Under the pieces are notes generated by a model. The model saw nothing but the letters and a program-made list of their open reading frames with translations, was not told the origin of the DNA and ran no database searches. The position numbers and the translations under genes are program-made. Of a stretch of DNA of 64,000 nucleotides, positions 53,829 to 63,160 are shown piece by piece. Source of the DNA: Pseudonocardia kunmingensis. Lineage in GTDB: Bacteria > Actinomycetota > Actinomycetes > Mycobacteriales > Pseudonocardiaceae. The stretch spans positions 682,001-746,000 of the forward strand of contig NZ_VFPA01000001.1 of assembly GCF_006716445.1 (NCBI RefSeq). The letters run 5' to 3'. Numbering within the stretch: the stretch's first letter is position 1; each line of letters starts with the position of its first letter.

Positions 53829-55516
53829 CCGCCGCGGACCTCTCCCCCGCCGGGCGGGCCGGCGCGCTCGCCGCGGCCCGGGCCCACCGGTTCGACGTCG
53901 CGGTCGTCGGCGGGGGCGTCACCGGGGCCGGCGTCGCCCTCGACGCGGCCGCGCGCGGGCTGTCGGTGGTGCTGCTCGAGGCCGGCGACCTCGCCTCCGG
54001 CACGTCGTCGCGCTCGGGCAAGACCGTGCACGGGGGCCTGCGCTACCTCGAGCAGCTCAACTTCCGGCTGGTGGCCGAGGCGCTGCACGAGCGCGACCTG
54101 ATGGTCCGCACCCTCGCCCCGCACCTCGTGACGCCCGAGCCGTTCCTGTTCCCGTTGACCCGGCGCTGGGAGCGGCCCTACGTCGGCGCCGGCGTGCTGC
54201 TCTACGACCTCATGGCCGCGGCGGGGCGGACCGGCGGGCGCGGCGGGGTCCCGCACCACCGCCACCTGAGCAGGCGCGGCGTGCTGCGCGAGGCGCCCGG
54301 GCTGGACCCGGACGTCGTCACGGGCGCGCTGCAGTACTACGACGGCCGCATGGACGACGCCCGCCACACCCTCGCCGTCGCCCGGACGGCCGCGGCGCAC
54401 GGGGCGCTCGTGCTCAGCCACGCACCGGTCGTGGACGTCCTGCGCGAGGGGCCCCGCGTCGGCGGTGTCCGCGTCGAGGACGCGATGTCGGGCGAGCGGT
54501 TCGAGGTCGGCGCGTCCGTCGTGGTCAACGCCGCCGGTGTGTGGGCCGCCGACGTGCAGGCGATGGCAGGCGCGGCGACGTTCGCGGTGCGCCCGGCCAA
54601 GGGCGTGCACCTGCTCGTGGAGCGGTCGGCGTTCGACTCCCGCACGGGCATCCTCGCCCGCGCCGAGGACTCGGTGATCATCCTGCGCAGGTGGTTCGGG
54701 CACTGGCTGCTCGGCACCACCGACACCGCGTGGACCGGTGAGCGGCGCGCGCCCACCGTCGCGCGCGAGGACGTCGACTACCTCCTGCGCAACGTCAACC
54801 GCTACCTCGCCCGGCCGCTGTCGCGCGCCGACGTGCTGGGCACGTTCGCCGGGTTGCGCCCGCTGCTCGCACCGGTGGCCCGCGACGCGCAGACGACCTC
54901 GGCGCTCTCCCGCGACCACGCCGTGATCGAGGAGCCCGCCGGCATGGTCACCGTGGTCGGCGGCAAGTACACGACCTACCGGCGGATGGCGCGCGACGCG
55001 GTCGACGCGGCAGGCCGGGCACTGGGCGCCGACCTGCCCCCGACGCCGACCGCGCAGCTCCCCCTCGTCGGCGCCGCGGGCTGGCGGGCGACCGGGAACC
55101 GGGTGGTGCGCCTGGCGGCCGAGCACGGCGTCGGCGAGGAGCACGTGCGTCGGATGCTGCACCGCTACGGCGACGAGCTCGCCGACGTCCTCGCGCCCGT
55201 CCGCGACGACGCGGCGCTCGGCCGTCCCCTGCCCGGGGCCGACGACTACCTGCCGGTGGAGTTCCGGCGCGCCGTCACGCACGAGGGTGCGCTCACGCTC
55301 GCCGACGTGCTGCACCGGCGCACGCACCTCGCGATCGAGCGGCCGGACGCAGGGCTCCCCGCGGCGCCGGCCGTCGCCGCCCTGCTCGCCCCGCTGCTCG
55401 GCTGGGACGCCGACCGGCAGGCGCGGGAGGTGGCGGCGTACCGCGCCGAGGTCGAGCGCGACCGGGCGGGCCTCGCCGACGACGGTGCTACCGCGGCTGT
55501 TCCGCCCGGCCGCTGA
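53825..55516 (+). CDS. glpD: FAD-dependent glycerol-3-phosphate dehydrogenase/oxidase family (GlpD-like)
   Basis: 563 residues. FAD-binding VAVVGGGVTGAGVALDAAAR, LASGTSSRSGKTVHGGLRYL, ALQYYDGRMDDARHTLAVAR, TVVGGKYTTYRRMARDAVDA and the C-terminal domain with LHRYGDELADVL are standard GlpD features. It oxidises glycerol-3-phosphate or, if the preceding kinase acts on tetritols, a phosphorylated polyol as EryB does. The end overlaps the converging GbsR-like gene by 29 bases. Confidence 0.93.
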   Translation: MTAADLSPAGRAGALAAARAHRFDVAVVGGGVTGAGVALDAAARGLSVVLLEAGDLASGTSSRSGKTVHGGLRYLEQLNFRLVAEALHERDLMVRTLAPHLVTPEPFLFPLTRRWERPYVGAGVLLYDLMAAAGRTGGRGGVPHHRHLSRRGVLREAPGLDPDVVTGALQYYDGRMDDARHTLAVARTAAAHGALVLSHAPVVDVLREGPRVGGVRVEDAMSGERFEVGASVVVNAAGVWAADVQAMAGAATFAVRPAKGVHLLVERSAFDSRTGILARAEDSVIILRRWFGHWLLGTTDTAWTGERRAPTVAREDVDYLLRNVNRYLARPLSRADVLGTFAGLRPLLAPVARDAQTTSALSRDHAVIEEPAGMVTVVGGKYTTYRRMARDAVDAAGRALGADLPPTPTAQLPLVGAAGWRATGNRVVRLAAEHGVGEEHVRRMLHRYGDELADVLAPVRDDAALGRPLPGADDYLPVEFRRAVTHEGALTLADVLHRRTHLAIERPDAGLPAAPAVAALLAPLLGWDADRQAREVAAYRAEVERDRAGLADDGATAAVPPGR

Positions 55517-56270
55517 GGTCGGTCGTGGCGGGCGTCGTGGCGGTGCCGCCCGACGCCGTCGCGGCTGTCGTGGAGAGGACCTCGCGGGCCTGCCCCGCGG
55601 CGCGGGTGATGCTCTCACCGACGAAGTCGAGGAAGCGGGCGATGCCCTCGAGGCGGGCGGCGGCCGGGGTGTCGGGTCCGAGGACGCCGACCCCCTGCCG
55701 CGCGGTCTCGGCGAGCCGGGCGTGGGACCGGGCGCCGGCGATCATCGACTGGTACCAGACGTCGTCGTCGACGATGTAGCGCTCGCGGCGGCGTTCGTCG
55801 CGTTCCCGGCGGATGAGGCCCTGGCTCTCGAGGAACGCGACCGCCTTGGAGACCGACGCCGGGCTGACCTGGAGGCGCCGGACGAGCTCGGCCGCGGTGA
55901 GGCTGCCCGCGTCGGTGGTGTAGAGGCAGACCAGCACCCGGGACGTCATCGTGGGCAGGCCCTGCTCCACGAGCAGGGTCGCGAACGCCTCCTCGTACTC
56001 GCGTAGGGCCTCGGCGTCGCGCCCGTCGGCCTGCGGGGACGCCCGCGACCCTCGGGGTGCGGCCTGCCTGCGCCGCTGGGCGCGGCGTTCGGTGGCGCGG
56101 TGGGCCAGGTCGGCACGGTAGGCGGTGGGCCCGCCGTTGCGCATCACCTCACGCGTGATCGTCGAGGTGGGGCGGTCGAGTCCTCTGGCGATCTCCGCGT
56201 AGGCGAGGCCCTCGGCCAGCCCCAGCGCGATCTGCCGGCGGTCCTGCTGGGTGAGCCTGCCTCCGGGCAC
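55488..56270 (-). CDS. GbsR/MarR-type regulator with N-terminal IS30-like HTH
   Basis: 260 residues from GTG 56270. The N-terminal ~45 residues (TQQDRRQIALGLAEGLAYAE, IARGLDRPTSTITREVMRNG) match the helix-turn-helix of IS30-family transposases. After a basic linker, residues ~95-230 form a GbsR/MarR winged helix (TSRVLVCLYTTDAGSLTAAE, LVRRLQVSPASVSKAVAFLE, SQGLIRRERDERRRERYIVD). Two DNA-binding modules in one chain are unusual but recur in actinobacteria beside DUF4097 genes, as here. The divergent 228-base gap contains palindromes built on GCAACG. Confidence 0.88.
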   Translation of the reverse strand: MPGGRLTQQDRRQIALGLAEGLAYAEIARGLDRPTSTITREVMRNGGPTAYRADLAHRATERRAQRRRQAAPRGSRASPQADGRDAEALREYEEAFATLLVEQGLPTMTSRVLVCLYTTDAGSLTAAELVRRLQVSPASVSKAVAFLESQGLIRRERDERRRERYIVDDDVWYQSMIAGARSHARLAETARQGVGVLGPDTPAAARLEGIARFLDFVGESITRAAGQAREVLSTTAATASGGTATTPATTDLSGRAEQPR

Positions 56271-56369
56271 CGCGATCTCCCTTCCCCACCTCGTCGAAGC
56301 CCCAACCTAGCGTTCATCCCACACTCGATGCAACGGTCAGCGCATCGTCCGTTGCGTTGAAATCCAATC

Positions 56370-56462
56370 CGTTGCAACGATATGCGCTTTTTGACCTGCA
56401 TAAACATCATCATTTCGCAACGATCTAGTTGTACGGTCCGCGAACGCAACGTAGCGTTCGCG
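56370..56462. promoter_or_regulatory. GCAACG-based palindromes in the GbsR/DUF4097 divergent region
   Basis: CGTTGCAACG (56370-56379) is a perfect palindrome. CGCGAACGC (56439-56447) and GCGTTCGCG (56454-56462) are exact reverse complements. Extra GCAACG copies occur at about 56330, 56417 and 56446. TTGACC (56391-56396) could be a -35. The two-HTH regulator at 55488 is the likely binder, with the DUF4097/peptidase operon as target. Confidence 0.55.
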
Positions 56463-56497
56463 ATGTCAGAAACACGAGGCGCAATGAGGAGAGCACG

Positions 56498-57162
56498 ATG
56501 CAGACGTTCGACACCCCACCCCGATCGCCGCCGTCCTCGACATCCCCGCGGGGTACGTCCGGTTCATCGCCGCCGACCGGACCGACACCGCGGTCGAGGT
56601 CCTGCCGGCCGACGCCGCGAGGCGTCGTGACGTGCAGGTGGCGGCGCGGACCACGGTCGAGTACGGCGAGGGCGTCCTGCGGATCGCGGCCCCGCCGACG
56701 AACCAGGTCCTCGGCGCCTCCGGCTCCCTCGAGGTGACCGTCCAGCTGCCCGCCGGGTCCCGCATCGAGGCGACCGCGGCCGGCGCCGAGATCCGCGGCG
56801 TCGGGCGGCTCGGCGACGTCACCGTCGAGAGCTCGCACGGCCCGATCACGCTCGACGAGGCCGCGAGCGCCCACCTCACCACCGCCGCCGGTGACGTCTC
56901 GGTGGGACGTCTCACCGGCCCCGCGGAGATCGCTGTCGCGAAGGGCGACATCGGCATCACCGAGGCCGTGCACGGCACGGTCGTGCTGCGCACCCAGGTG
57001 GGCGACGTGACCGTCGGCGCCGCCGCCGGCGTCTCCGCCTCCCTGGACGCCGGCACCTCCTCCGGCCGGATCCACAACGCGCTCCGGAACGCCGACGGCG
57101 CCGCCGATCTGACCATCCACGCGACCACCGCCCAGGGCGACATCACCGCCCGCAGCCTCTGA
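56498..57162 (+). pseudogene. DUF4097-like beta-repeat protein with an early frameshift
   Basis: From ATG 56498 (ATGAGGAGAGCACG upstream) the normal start MQTFDT is lost within seven codons. One base to the side the expected sequence PIAAVLDIPAGYVRFIAADR continues and runs uninterrupted to the stop at 57162 with ASGSLEVTVQLPAGSRIEAT, SSHGPITLDEAASAHLTTAA, GDVSVGRLTGPAEIAVAKGD and ATTAQGDITARSL, a right-handed beta-strand repeat. One C missing from the CACCCC run near 56517 explains it, so either a sequencing slip or a mutation. The total with that base is 221 residues. Confidence 0.75.
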
Positions 57163-57198
57163 CCCGCACGTCACCACGGATTCGAAGGAGCGCACGAC

Positions 57199-59487
57199 AT
57201 GGCCGGCACCGTCAGCACCAGCGAGGACTACCGCGCCGCGGAGCAGCTCCTGCGCCGACCCGCCCGCCCCGGCGAGCTCGTCGTCGGCGACAAGGTCCGA
57301 CCGCAGTGGATCGACGGCGGCGCCCGCTTCTGGTACGCGGTGCCGGGTGGTGCCGGCAGGCGGTTCGTGCTGGTCGACCCGGCGGCGGGCACCCGCGGGC
57401 CGGCCTTCGACCACGCCCGGCTCGCCGCCGCGCTGGCCGGCGCGTCCGGGCAACAGGTCGACCCCGAGGCCTTGCCGTTCCCGGCCATCGAACCGACCGG
57501 GAACGCCGTGGAGTTCGACGCGTTCGGCGAGCGCTGGTGCTGCCGCCTCGACAGCTACGCCTGCGAGCGGGTCGAGCCCACGCCGCCCGGCACCCCCCTG
57601 GCGGTGCCGTCGCCCGACGGGAAGGTCGCGGTGTCCCGGCGGGGGCACGATCTGTGGGCGCACTCGCTGCCCGACGGCCGCGAGTGGGCGCTGACCACCG
57701 ACGGCGAGCCCGACCACCAGTACGGCACCGGCCCGGCCTGCACGAGCAACGCCACCCTGCTGCGCAAGCTCGGCCTGCCGCACCTGCCGCCCGCGGTGGC
57801 CTGGTCGCCCGACTCGACGAAGGTGCTGGCGCACCGGACCGACGAGCGCCGCGTCCGGCAGACCCACCTCGTGGAGGCCGGACCGGCCGACGGCGGCGCC
57901 CCGGCGCTGCACACCCAGCGGTACGCCTACCCCGGGGACGAGAACCTGCCGCAGGCCGAGCTGGTCGTGCTGGACGTCGCCGAGGCCACGGTGGTCCGCG
58001 CGCAGGCCGAGCCGCTGCTCATGCCGACGATGTCGCCGATCTCGGCCAGGTGGGCGTGGTGGGCCCCGGACGGCTCGGCGGTCTACTACCTCGGCCAGCC
58101 CCGCGACCGGCGCTCGCTCACCCTGCACCGGCTGGACCCGGCCACCGGCGAGGTCGCGGTCGTGCTCAGCGAGACCGGTGCCACCCGCGTGGAGCCCAAC
58201 CAGTGGATGTTCGAGCCGCCGATCGTGCGGGTGCTGGTCGACGAGGTGCTGTGGTACTCGCAGCGGGACGGCTGGGGCCACCTGTACCGGTACGACCTGA
58301 ACACGGGCGCGCTGCTCGGGCAGGTCACCGCCGGGCGGTGGGCGGTGCGGCAGATCCTGCGCGTGGACGAGGTCGAACGGGTCGTGTACTTCACGGCCTC
58401 CGGGCTCGTGGACGACGATCCCTACCGGCGCACGGTGTGCCGGGTCGGCCTGGACGGCTCCGGCTTCGCCACGGTCACCGACGACGCGCTGGACCACGTC
58501 GTCACCGTGCCGGACCACCAGGAGTACTTCCTCGACTCCGCGTCCACCGTCGACACCCCGCCGGTGACCACGGTCCGCGACTGGACCGGGCGGGTGCTGG
58601 TCGAGCTGGAGCGCGCCGACATCAGCGCACTCACCGCCACCGGCTGGACGCCGCCGGAACGGTTCCGCGTCACGGCGGCCGACGGGGTGACCGACGTCTA
58701 CGGGGTGCTGTACCGGCCGCGGGGGTTCGACCCCGCCCGGAGCTACCCGGTGGTGGACACCGTCTACCCCGGCCCGCAGGTCGACCGGGTCGCCCCGGGC
58801 TTCGACCCCGGTGGGATGGGGCTGGACGCCGAACCCCTCGCGGCGCTGGGATTCGTGGTGGTGGCCCTGGACGGGCGGGGCACCCCGGGGCGGAGCAAGT
58901 CCTTCCACGACGCCTCCTACGGCCGGCTGGCCGACGCGGGCGGCCTGGCCGACCACGTCGCGGCGCTGCGGCAGCTGGCCCGGACCCGGCCGTGGATGGA
59001 CCTGGACCGGGTGGGCGCGTTCGGCCACTCCGGAGGCGGGTTCGCCGCGGTGCGGGCGATGCTCGACTTCCCCGAGACCTACCGGGTGGGGGTCGCCCTC
59101 GCCGGCTCGCACGACGCCCGCTGCTTCAGCCCGGGCTTCGTGGAGGCCTACGACGGCGCGGACAACCCCGAGGCGTGGGCCCGTGCCTCCAACGTGGAGC
59201 TCGCCGACCGGTTGGCGGGCAGGCTGCTGCTCGTCCACGGCGAGATGGACGACCAGGTCCACCCGCACCACACGCTGCGGCTGGCCGACCGGCTCGTCGC
59301 CGCGGGCAAGGACTTCGAGCTGCTCGTCGTGCCCGGGGCCGAGCACACGTTCCTCGACTGCCTCGCCTACGTCCGCACGCGCTGCTGGGACTTCCTGGTG
59401 CGCGAGCTGATGGGCGCGCAGCCACCCGCCCACCGTCCTGCCCCCATCGCCATCGGCCCCGAGTTGCTCGGCGAGCTGTTCGCGTGA
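57199..59487 (+). CDS. S9 family peptidase (prolyl oligopeptidase/DPP4 type)
   Basis: 762-residue serine peptidase without a signal peptide. Residues ~100-480 form the DPP4-type beta-propeller (YYLGQPRDRRSLTLHRLDPA). The hydrolase domain holds the nucleophile in VGAFGHSGGGFAAVRAMLDF, Asp in VHGEMDDQVHPHHTLRLADR and His in VVPGAEHTFLDCLAYV. It removes dipeptides or cleaves after proline in small peptides. ATG with GAAGGAG upstream, 36 bases after the DUF4097 gene, so probably co-transcribed. Confidence 0.93.
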   Translation: MAGTVSTSEDYRAAEQLLRRPARPGELVVGDKVRPQWIDGGARFWYAVPGGAGRRFVLVDPAAGTRGPAFDHARLAAALAGASGQQVDPEALPFPAIEPTGNAVEFDAFGERWCCRLDSYACERVEPTPPGTPLAVPSPDGKVAVSRRGHDLWAHSLPDGREWALTTDGEPDHQYGTGPACTSNATLLRKLGLPHLPPAVAWSPDSTKVLAHRTDERRVRQTHLVEAGPADGGAPALHTQRYAYPGDENLPQAELVVLDVAEATVVRAQAEPLLMPTMSPISARWAWWAPDGSAVYYLGQPRDRRSLTLHRLDPATGEVAVVLSETGATRVEPNQWMFEPPIVRVLVDEVLWYSQRDGWGHLYRYDLNTGALLGQVTAGRWAVRQILRVDEVERVVYFTASGLVDDDPYRRTVCRVGLDGSGFATVTDDALDHVVTVPDHQEYFLDSASTVDTPPVTTVRDWTGRVLVELERADISALTATGWTPPERFRVTAADGVTDVYGVLYRPRGFDPARSYPVVDTVYPGPQVDRVAPGFDPGGMGLDAEPLAALGFVVVALDGRGTPGRSKSFHDASYGRLADAGGLADHVAALRQLARTRPWMDLDRVGAFGHSGGGFAAVRAMLDFPETYRVGVALAGSHDARCFSPGFVEAYDGADNPEAWARASNVELADRLAGRLLLVHGEMDDQVHPHHTLRLADRLVAAGKDFELLVVPGAEHTFLDCLAYVRTRCWDFLVRELMGAQPPAHRPAPIAIGPELLGELFA

Positions 59488-59525
59488 GCGCGACCACGAC
59501 CGGTGCGGCCCGCGGAGGCACGCGC

Positions 59526-60011
59526 TCAGGCCGGGTGCCCCGGCGGCATCGTCCGCACCTGCCCGTACGCCATCGGTTCCGCGCCGCAGGCGACCTCCGC
59601 CTCGACCGGCTCCAGCAGGTGGCCGACGTGGTCGCCGAGCGGGATGCGCTCGTGCACCCGCCCGACGAACCACGCCGCGGCTCCGCCGAGGACCGGGACG
59701 CCGTGGTGGTCCTGCCAGTCGCAGGCGGCGAACTTGTCGACCTCGTCGCCGGTGCGCCCGCCGAACAGCCGCGCGAGGAAGGTGTCGGCGCGGTCCAGGA
59801 CGTGCACGGCGAGGTGGGCACTGCGCGCGGCCACGGTGAACGTGTGGTTCTCCCGGGAGATGCAGACCAGGTAGCGCGGCGGGTCCATGCTGCACTCGGT
59901 GTGGAAGCCGACGAGGCAGCCGCTGCGCTCGCCGCCCGCCGCGGCGGTGACGACGAGGACGGGGTGGTCCAGCCGGTCGACGAGGTCGTGGAAGGCGGGT
60001 GGCGCGGGCAC
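59526..60011 (-). CDS. Flavin reductase family protein
   Basis: 161 residues from GTG 60011 (GAGGATGG upstream), a flavin-reductase-like split barrel. FMN-binding pattern: VLVVTAAAGGERSGCLVGFH, TECSMDPPRYLVCISRENHT and HLAVHVLDRADTFLARLFGG. No oxygenase partner lies next to it; the divergent neighbour is a DinB-fold protein. The frame extends further upstream but the conserved domain begins here. Confidence 0.88.
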   Translation of the reverse strand: MPAPPAFHDLVDRLDHPVLVVTAAAGGERSGCLVGFHTECSMDPPRYLVCISRENHTFTVAARSAHLAVHVLDRADTFLARLFGGRTGDEVDKFAACDWQDHHGVPVLGGAAAWFVGRVHERIPLGDHVGHLLEPVEAEVACGAEPMAYGQVRTMPPGHPA

Positions 60012-60095
60012 CCGACCATCCTCGCCGGGATCGGCGCGGGTCGCGCGTCGACGAGGGCGTTGCCTCCCGCTCGTCCTCTGGTCGAGACTCGTGCC

Positions 60096-60716
60096 ATGAG
60101 CTGCATGCAGCTGGCCCGCGACGAGCGCGCCGACCTCGCCGAGCTGCTCGCCGAGCTGACGCCGCAGCAGTGGGACGCACCCACGTTGTGCACGGAGTGG
60201 CGGGTGCGCGACGTGGTCACGCACATGATCAGTTACGAGGGGCTGCGCCACCGGGACGTTGCCCGGCGAGCTCTCCGGGCCGGGTTCCGCCCGAGCCGCC
60301 TCAACACCCTCGGCGTCATCGAGCGCGGCGACGAGGACCCGGCGGAGCTGCTCGCGCGGTTGCGCGAGCAGCTCGAACCGACGGGGCTGACGGCCGGCTT
60401 CGGCGGCCGCGTCGCGCTGCTCGACGGCGTGATCCACCACCAGGACATCCGCCGGCCGCTCGGCCTCCCGCGCGCCGTCCCCGCCGAACGGCTCCGCCCG
60501 GCCCTCGAGTTCGCCCGGTTCGCGCCGCCGATCGGGGCGTTCTGGCGGGCCCGCGGGCTGCGGCTGGTCGCCACGGACCTCGTCTGGGCCGCGGGCCGCG
60601 GGCCCGAGCTGCGCGGGCCCGGCGAGGCGCTGCTGATGGCGATGGCCGGGCGGCGCGGCGTCGTCGACGAGCTCACGGGTCCCGGCCGCGACGTCCTCGC
60701 CGCCCGGATCGGCTGA
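60096..60716 (+). CDS. Maleylpyruvate-isomerase/DinB-fold mycothiol-type protein
   Basis: 206 residues of the TIGR03083-like actinobacterial family. The four-helix bundle begins DERADLAELLAELTPQQWDA, then TLCTEWRVRDVVTHMISYEG (first metal His) and ALLDGVIHHQDIRRPLGLP (second His pair). Family members are mycothiol-dependent isomerases or S-transferases; the function of this one is unknown. It converges on the alcohol dehydrogenase gene. Confidence 0.88.
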   Translation: MSCMQLARDERADLAELLAELTPQQWDAPTLCTEWRVRDVVTHMISYEGLRHRDVARRALRAGFRPSRLNTLGVIERGDEDPAELLARLREQLEPTGLTAGFGGRVALLDGVIHHQDIRRPLGLPRAVPAERLRPALEFARFAPPIGAFWRARGLRLVATDLVWAAGRGPELRGPGEALLMAMAGRRGVVDELTGPGRDVLAARIG

Positions 60717-60719
60717 GCC

Positions 60720-61910
60720 CTACCCCGCGGGCTGCAGCAGGGTCTTCACCATCCCGTCCTCCTTGGCCTGGAACGTGGCGTAGGCCTGCGGCGCGGCGTC
60801 CAGCGGGAGGCGGTGCGTGGCGAAGGAGTCGACGCCGAGGGGGTCGTCGTCGGTGAGCAGCGGGAGGATGTCGGGCACCCAACGGTGCACGTTGGCCTGG
60901 CCCATGCGCAGCTGGATCTGCTTGTCGAACATCGTCAGCATCGGCAGCGGGTCGGCCATGCCCCCGTACACGCCGCTGAGCGAGATCGTGCCGCCGCGGC
61001 GCACCAGCTCGATCGCCGAGTAGAGCGCGTTGAGCCGGTCCGTGCCCGCCGTCTCCATGAACTTCGCCGCCACGGCGTCGGGCAGCAGGCCGGCGAGCTG
61101 GTGCCCGAGCTTGCCGACGGGCGAGCCGTGCGCCTCCATCCCGACGGCGTCGATCACCGCGTCCGGGCCGCGGCCGCCGGTGAGCTCCCGGACGTGGTCG
61201 GCGAGGTCGCGGCCGTGCTCGGACAGGTCGAGCACCGTCACGCCGTGCGCGCGGGCCCGTTCCAGCCGCTCCGGCACGAGGTCGATGCCGATCACGTTCT
61301 CCACCCCGCGGTGCTGCGCGACGCGCGTGGACATGTCACCGATCGGCCCGAGCCCGAGGACGGCGAGCGAGCCGCCGTCGGGCACGGCGGCGTACTCCAC
61401 GGCCTGCCACGACGTCGGCAGCACGTCGGAGAGGTAGACGAACCGGTCGTCCGGCGGGCCGTCCGGCACCGGGATCGGCAGCGTGTTGCCGAACGGCACG
61501 CGCAGGTACTCCGCCTGCCCACCGGGCACCTGGCCGTAGAGCCTGGTGTAGCCGAAGAGCGACCCGCCCTTGCCCTGCGCCCGCACCTGCGTCGTCTCGC
61601 ACTGGGAGTGCAACCCCTGGGAGCACATCCAGCAGGTGCCGCAGGAGACGTTGAACGGGATGACGACGCGGTCCCCGGGCGCGACGGCCGTGACGTCCGG
61701 TCCCACCTCCTGCACGACGCCCATCGGCTCGTGCCCGAGGATGTCGCCCTCGGACAGGAACGGGCCGAGCACCTCGTACAGGTGCAGGTCCGAGCCGCAC
61801 ACGCCGGTGGACGTGATGCGCACGACGACGTCGGTCGGGGCCTGGATCGTCGGGTCGGGCACGGTGTCGACGCGCACGTCGCGCTTGCCGTGCCAGGTGA
61901 CCGCTCGCAT
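60720..61910 (-). CDS. Zinc-dependent alcohol/formaldehyde dehydrogenase family protein
   Basis: 396 residues from ATG 61910 (GAGGAGGCACC upstream). Catalytic zinc: TGVCGSDLHLYEV and ILGHEPMGVVQEVG. Structural zinc: CGTCWMCSQGLHSQC. NAD fold: LAVLGLGPIGDMSTRVAQH. The long YLSDVLPTSWQAVEYAAV region is typical of glutathione-independent formaldehyde dehydrogenase-like enzymes of actinobacteria. The substrate is unknown. A stem-loop precedes the gene on the transcript side. Confidence 0.92.
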   Translation of the reverse strand: MRAVTWHGKRDVRVDTVPDPTIQAPTDVVVRITSTGVCGSDLHLYEVLGPFLSEGDILGHEPMGVVQEVGPDVTAVAPGDRVVIPFNVSCGTCWMCSQGLHSQCETTQVRAQGKGGSLFGYTRLYGQVPGGQAEYLRVPFGNTLPIPVPDGPPDDRFVYLSDVLPTSWQAVEYAAVPDGGSLAVLGLGPIGDMSTRVAQHRGVENVIGIDLVPERLERARAHGVTVLDLSEHGRDLADHVRELTGGRGPDAVIDAVGMEAHGSPVGKLGHQLAGLLPDAVAAKFMETAGTDRLNALYSAIELVRRGGTISLSGVYGGMADPLPMLTMFDKQIQLRMGQANVHRWVPDILPLLTDDDPLGVDSFATHRLPLDAAPQAYATFQAKEDGMVKTLLQPAG

Positions 61911-62010
61911 GGTGCCTCCTCGGGGCCGGTCGGTTCCCCCAGGCCTTCCCGCCCCCGGTTGGCGGAAACCGAGCCGGACTCGGCGCCGCAGTAGCGCGCG
62001 CCACCCCACG

Positions 62011-62073
62011 TCGCACACCCAGCATGCACTTCGCGCAAGGCCGGCGGTGTGCGAAGTGCATGCACGGTGTGCG
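62011..62073. terminator. Stem-loop downstream of the LigD-like gene (family C)
   Basis: GCATGCACTTCGC (62022-62034) and GCGAAGTGCATGC (62051-62063) are perfect reverse complements with a 16-base loop. An outer pair CGCACACC (62012-62019) and GGTGTGCG (62066-62073) extends it and echoes the outer arms of family B (CGCACACCGA). It lies 12 bases past the LigD-like stop (62085, minus strand). Confidence 0.7.
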
Positions 62074-62084
62074 GAGCCCGCGGG

Positions 62085-63128
62085 TCAGGTCTCCTCGGCG
62101 GCCGGGGCCTTCGCCCGGCTCGGCTGCACCCGCATCGGCTCGCCCGGCATCTTCGGGTACTCGGGCGGGTAGGGCAGGTCGCCGAGGCCGCGGTCGCGCT
62201 CGTCGGCGGCGTACCAGTCCAGCACCACCTCCAGGCCGCCGACCGCGTCGTCCATGCCGGCGTGCGGGTCGCCGTGCTCGGCCAGCAGACCGGGGACGGT
62301 GCGCACGTCGAAGTCCTCGGGCTCGACGTCGGGCAGCGACTCCCAGGTCACCGGCATCGACACCGTTGCCCGCGGGCGCCCGCGCACCGACCAGGCCGAC
62401 GCCACCGTGCGGTCCCGGGCCGCCTGGTTGTAGTCGAGGAACACCCGCTCGCCGCGCTCCTCCTTCCACCACGCGACCGTGGCCCGCTCGGGCAGCCGGT
62501 CGGCCACCCGGCGGGCGATCGCGATCACGGCGTGCCGGACGGCGACGAAGTCCCACTCGGGGCGGATCCGGCAGAACACGTGGACGCCGCGACCGCCCGA
62601 GGTCTTGGGCCATCCGACGAGGCCGGCCTCGTCGAGCACCTCGTGCAGCACGCCGGCGACGGCGACGGCGACGGCGAAGTCGGTGCCCGGCTGCGGGTCG
62701 AGGTCGATGCGCAGCTCGTCGGGACGGTCGGGGTCGGCGCGGCGGACCGGCCACGGGTGGAAGTCGAACGTGCCCATGTTGGCCGCCCAGACCAGCACGG
62801 CCTGCTCGGTGGGGCACAGCGAGTCGGCGGTCCGGCCGCTCGGGAACGTCACGCGCGCCGTCTCGACGTACGGCGGAGCGCCCTTGGGCAGCCGCTTGGC
62901 GAAGAACGCCTCGCCCTCGACGCCGTCCGGGTAGCGCTTGAGGTTGGTGGGCCGCTCGTGCAGCGCGCGCAGCAGCGGCTCGGCCACCGCCCGGTAGTAC
63001 CGCACCAGCTCGCCCTTGGCGATCCCCCGCTCCGGGAAGTACACCTTGTCGGCGCTGGTCAGCCGTACCTCACGGTCGCCGTCAGGCCCGGGGACGCTCA
63101 GCAACTCCACCGCGCTCTTGCTCGCCAC
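62085..63128 (-). CDS. LigD-type polymerase/primase domain protein, stand-alone
   Basis: 347 residues equal to the polymerase domain of bacterial LigD used in non-homologous end joining. Motifs: LTSADKVYFPERGIAKGELV, TNLKRYPDGVEGEAFFAKRL, the metal pair LRIDLDPQPGTDFAVAV, KTSGGRGVHVFCRI and FLDYNQAARDRTVASAWSVR. The ligase and nuclease domains of LigD are not attached, as in several actinobacterial paralogues. No Ku gene is in the window. Confidence 0.92.
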   Translation of the reverse strand: MASKSAVELLSVPGPDGDREVRLTSADKVYFPERGIAKGELVRYYRAVAEPLLRALHERPTNLKRYPDGVEGEAFFAKRLPKGAPPYVETARVTFPSGRTADSLCPTEQAVLVWAANMGTFDFHPWPVRRADPDRPDELRIDLDPQPGTDFAVAVAVAGVLHEVLDEAGLVGWPKTSGGRGVHVFCRIRPEWDFVAVRHAVIAIARRVADRLPERATVAWWKEERGERVFLDYNQAARDRTVASAWSVRGRPRATVSMPVTWESLPDVEPEDFDVRTVPGLLAEHGDPHAGMDDAVGGLEVVLDWYAADERDRGLGDLPYPPEYPKMPGEPMRVQPSRAKAPAAEET

Positions 63129-63160
63129 GGAACCGGACCGTACCCGCTACCCTTCCCGAG

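Noticed and set aside
56425..60180. 1251-codon minus-strand frame across the DUF4097 and S9 peptidase genes
   Set aside because: It is antisense to two genes with clear catalytic motifs; its Gly/Arg/Val-rich composition is typical of GC-rich shadow frames.
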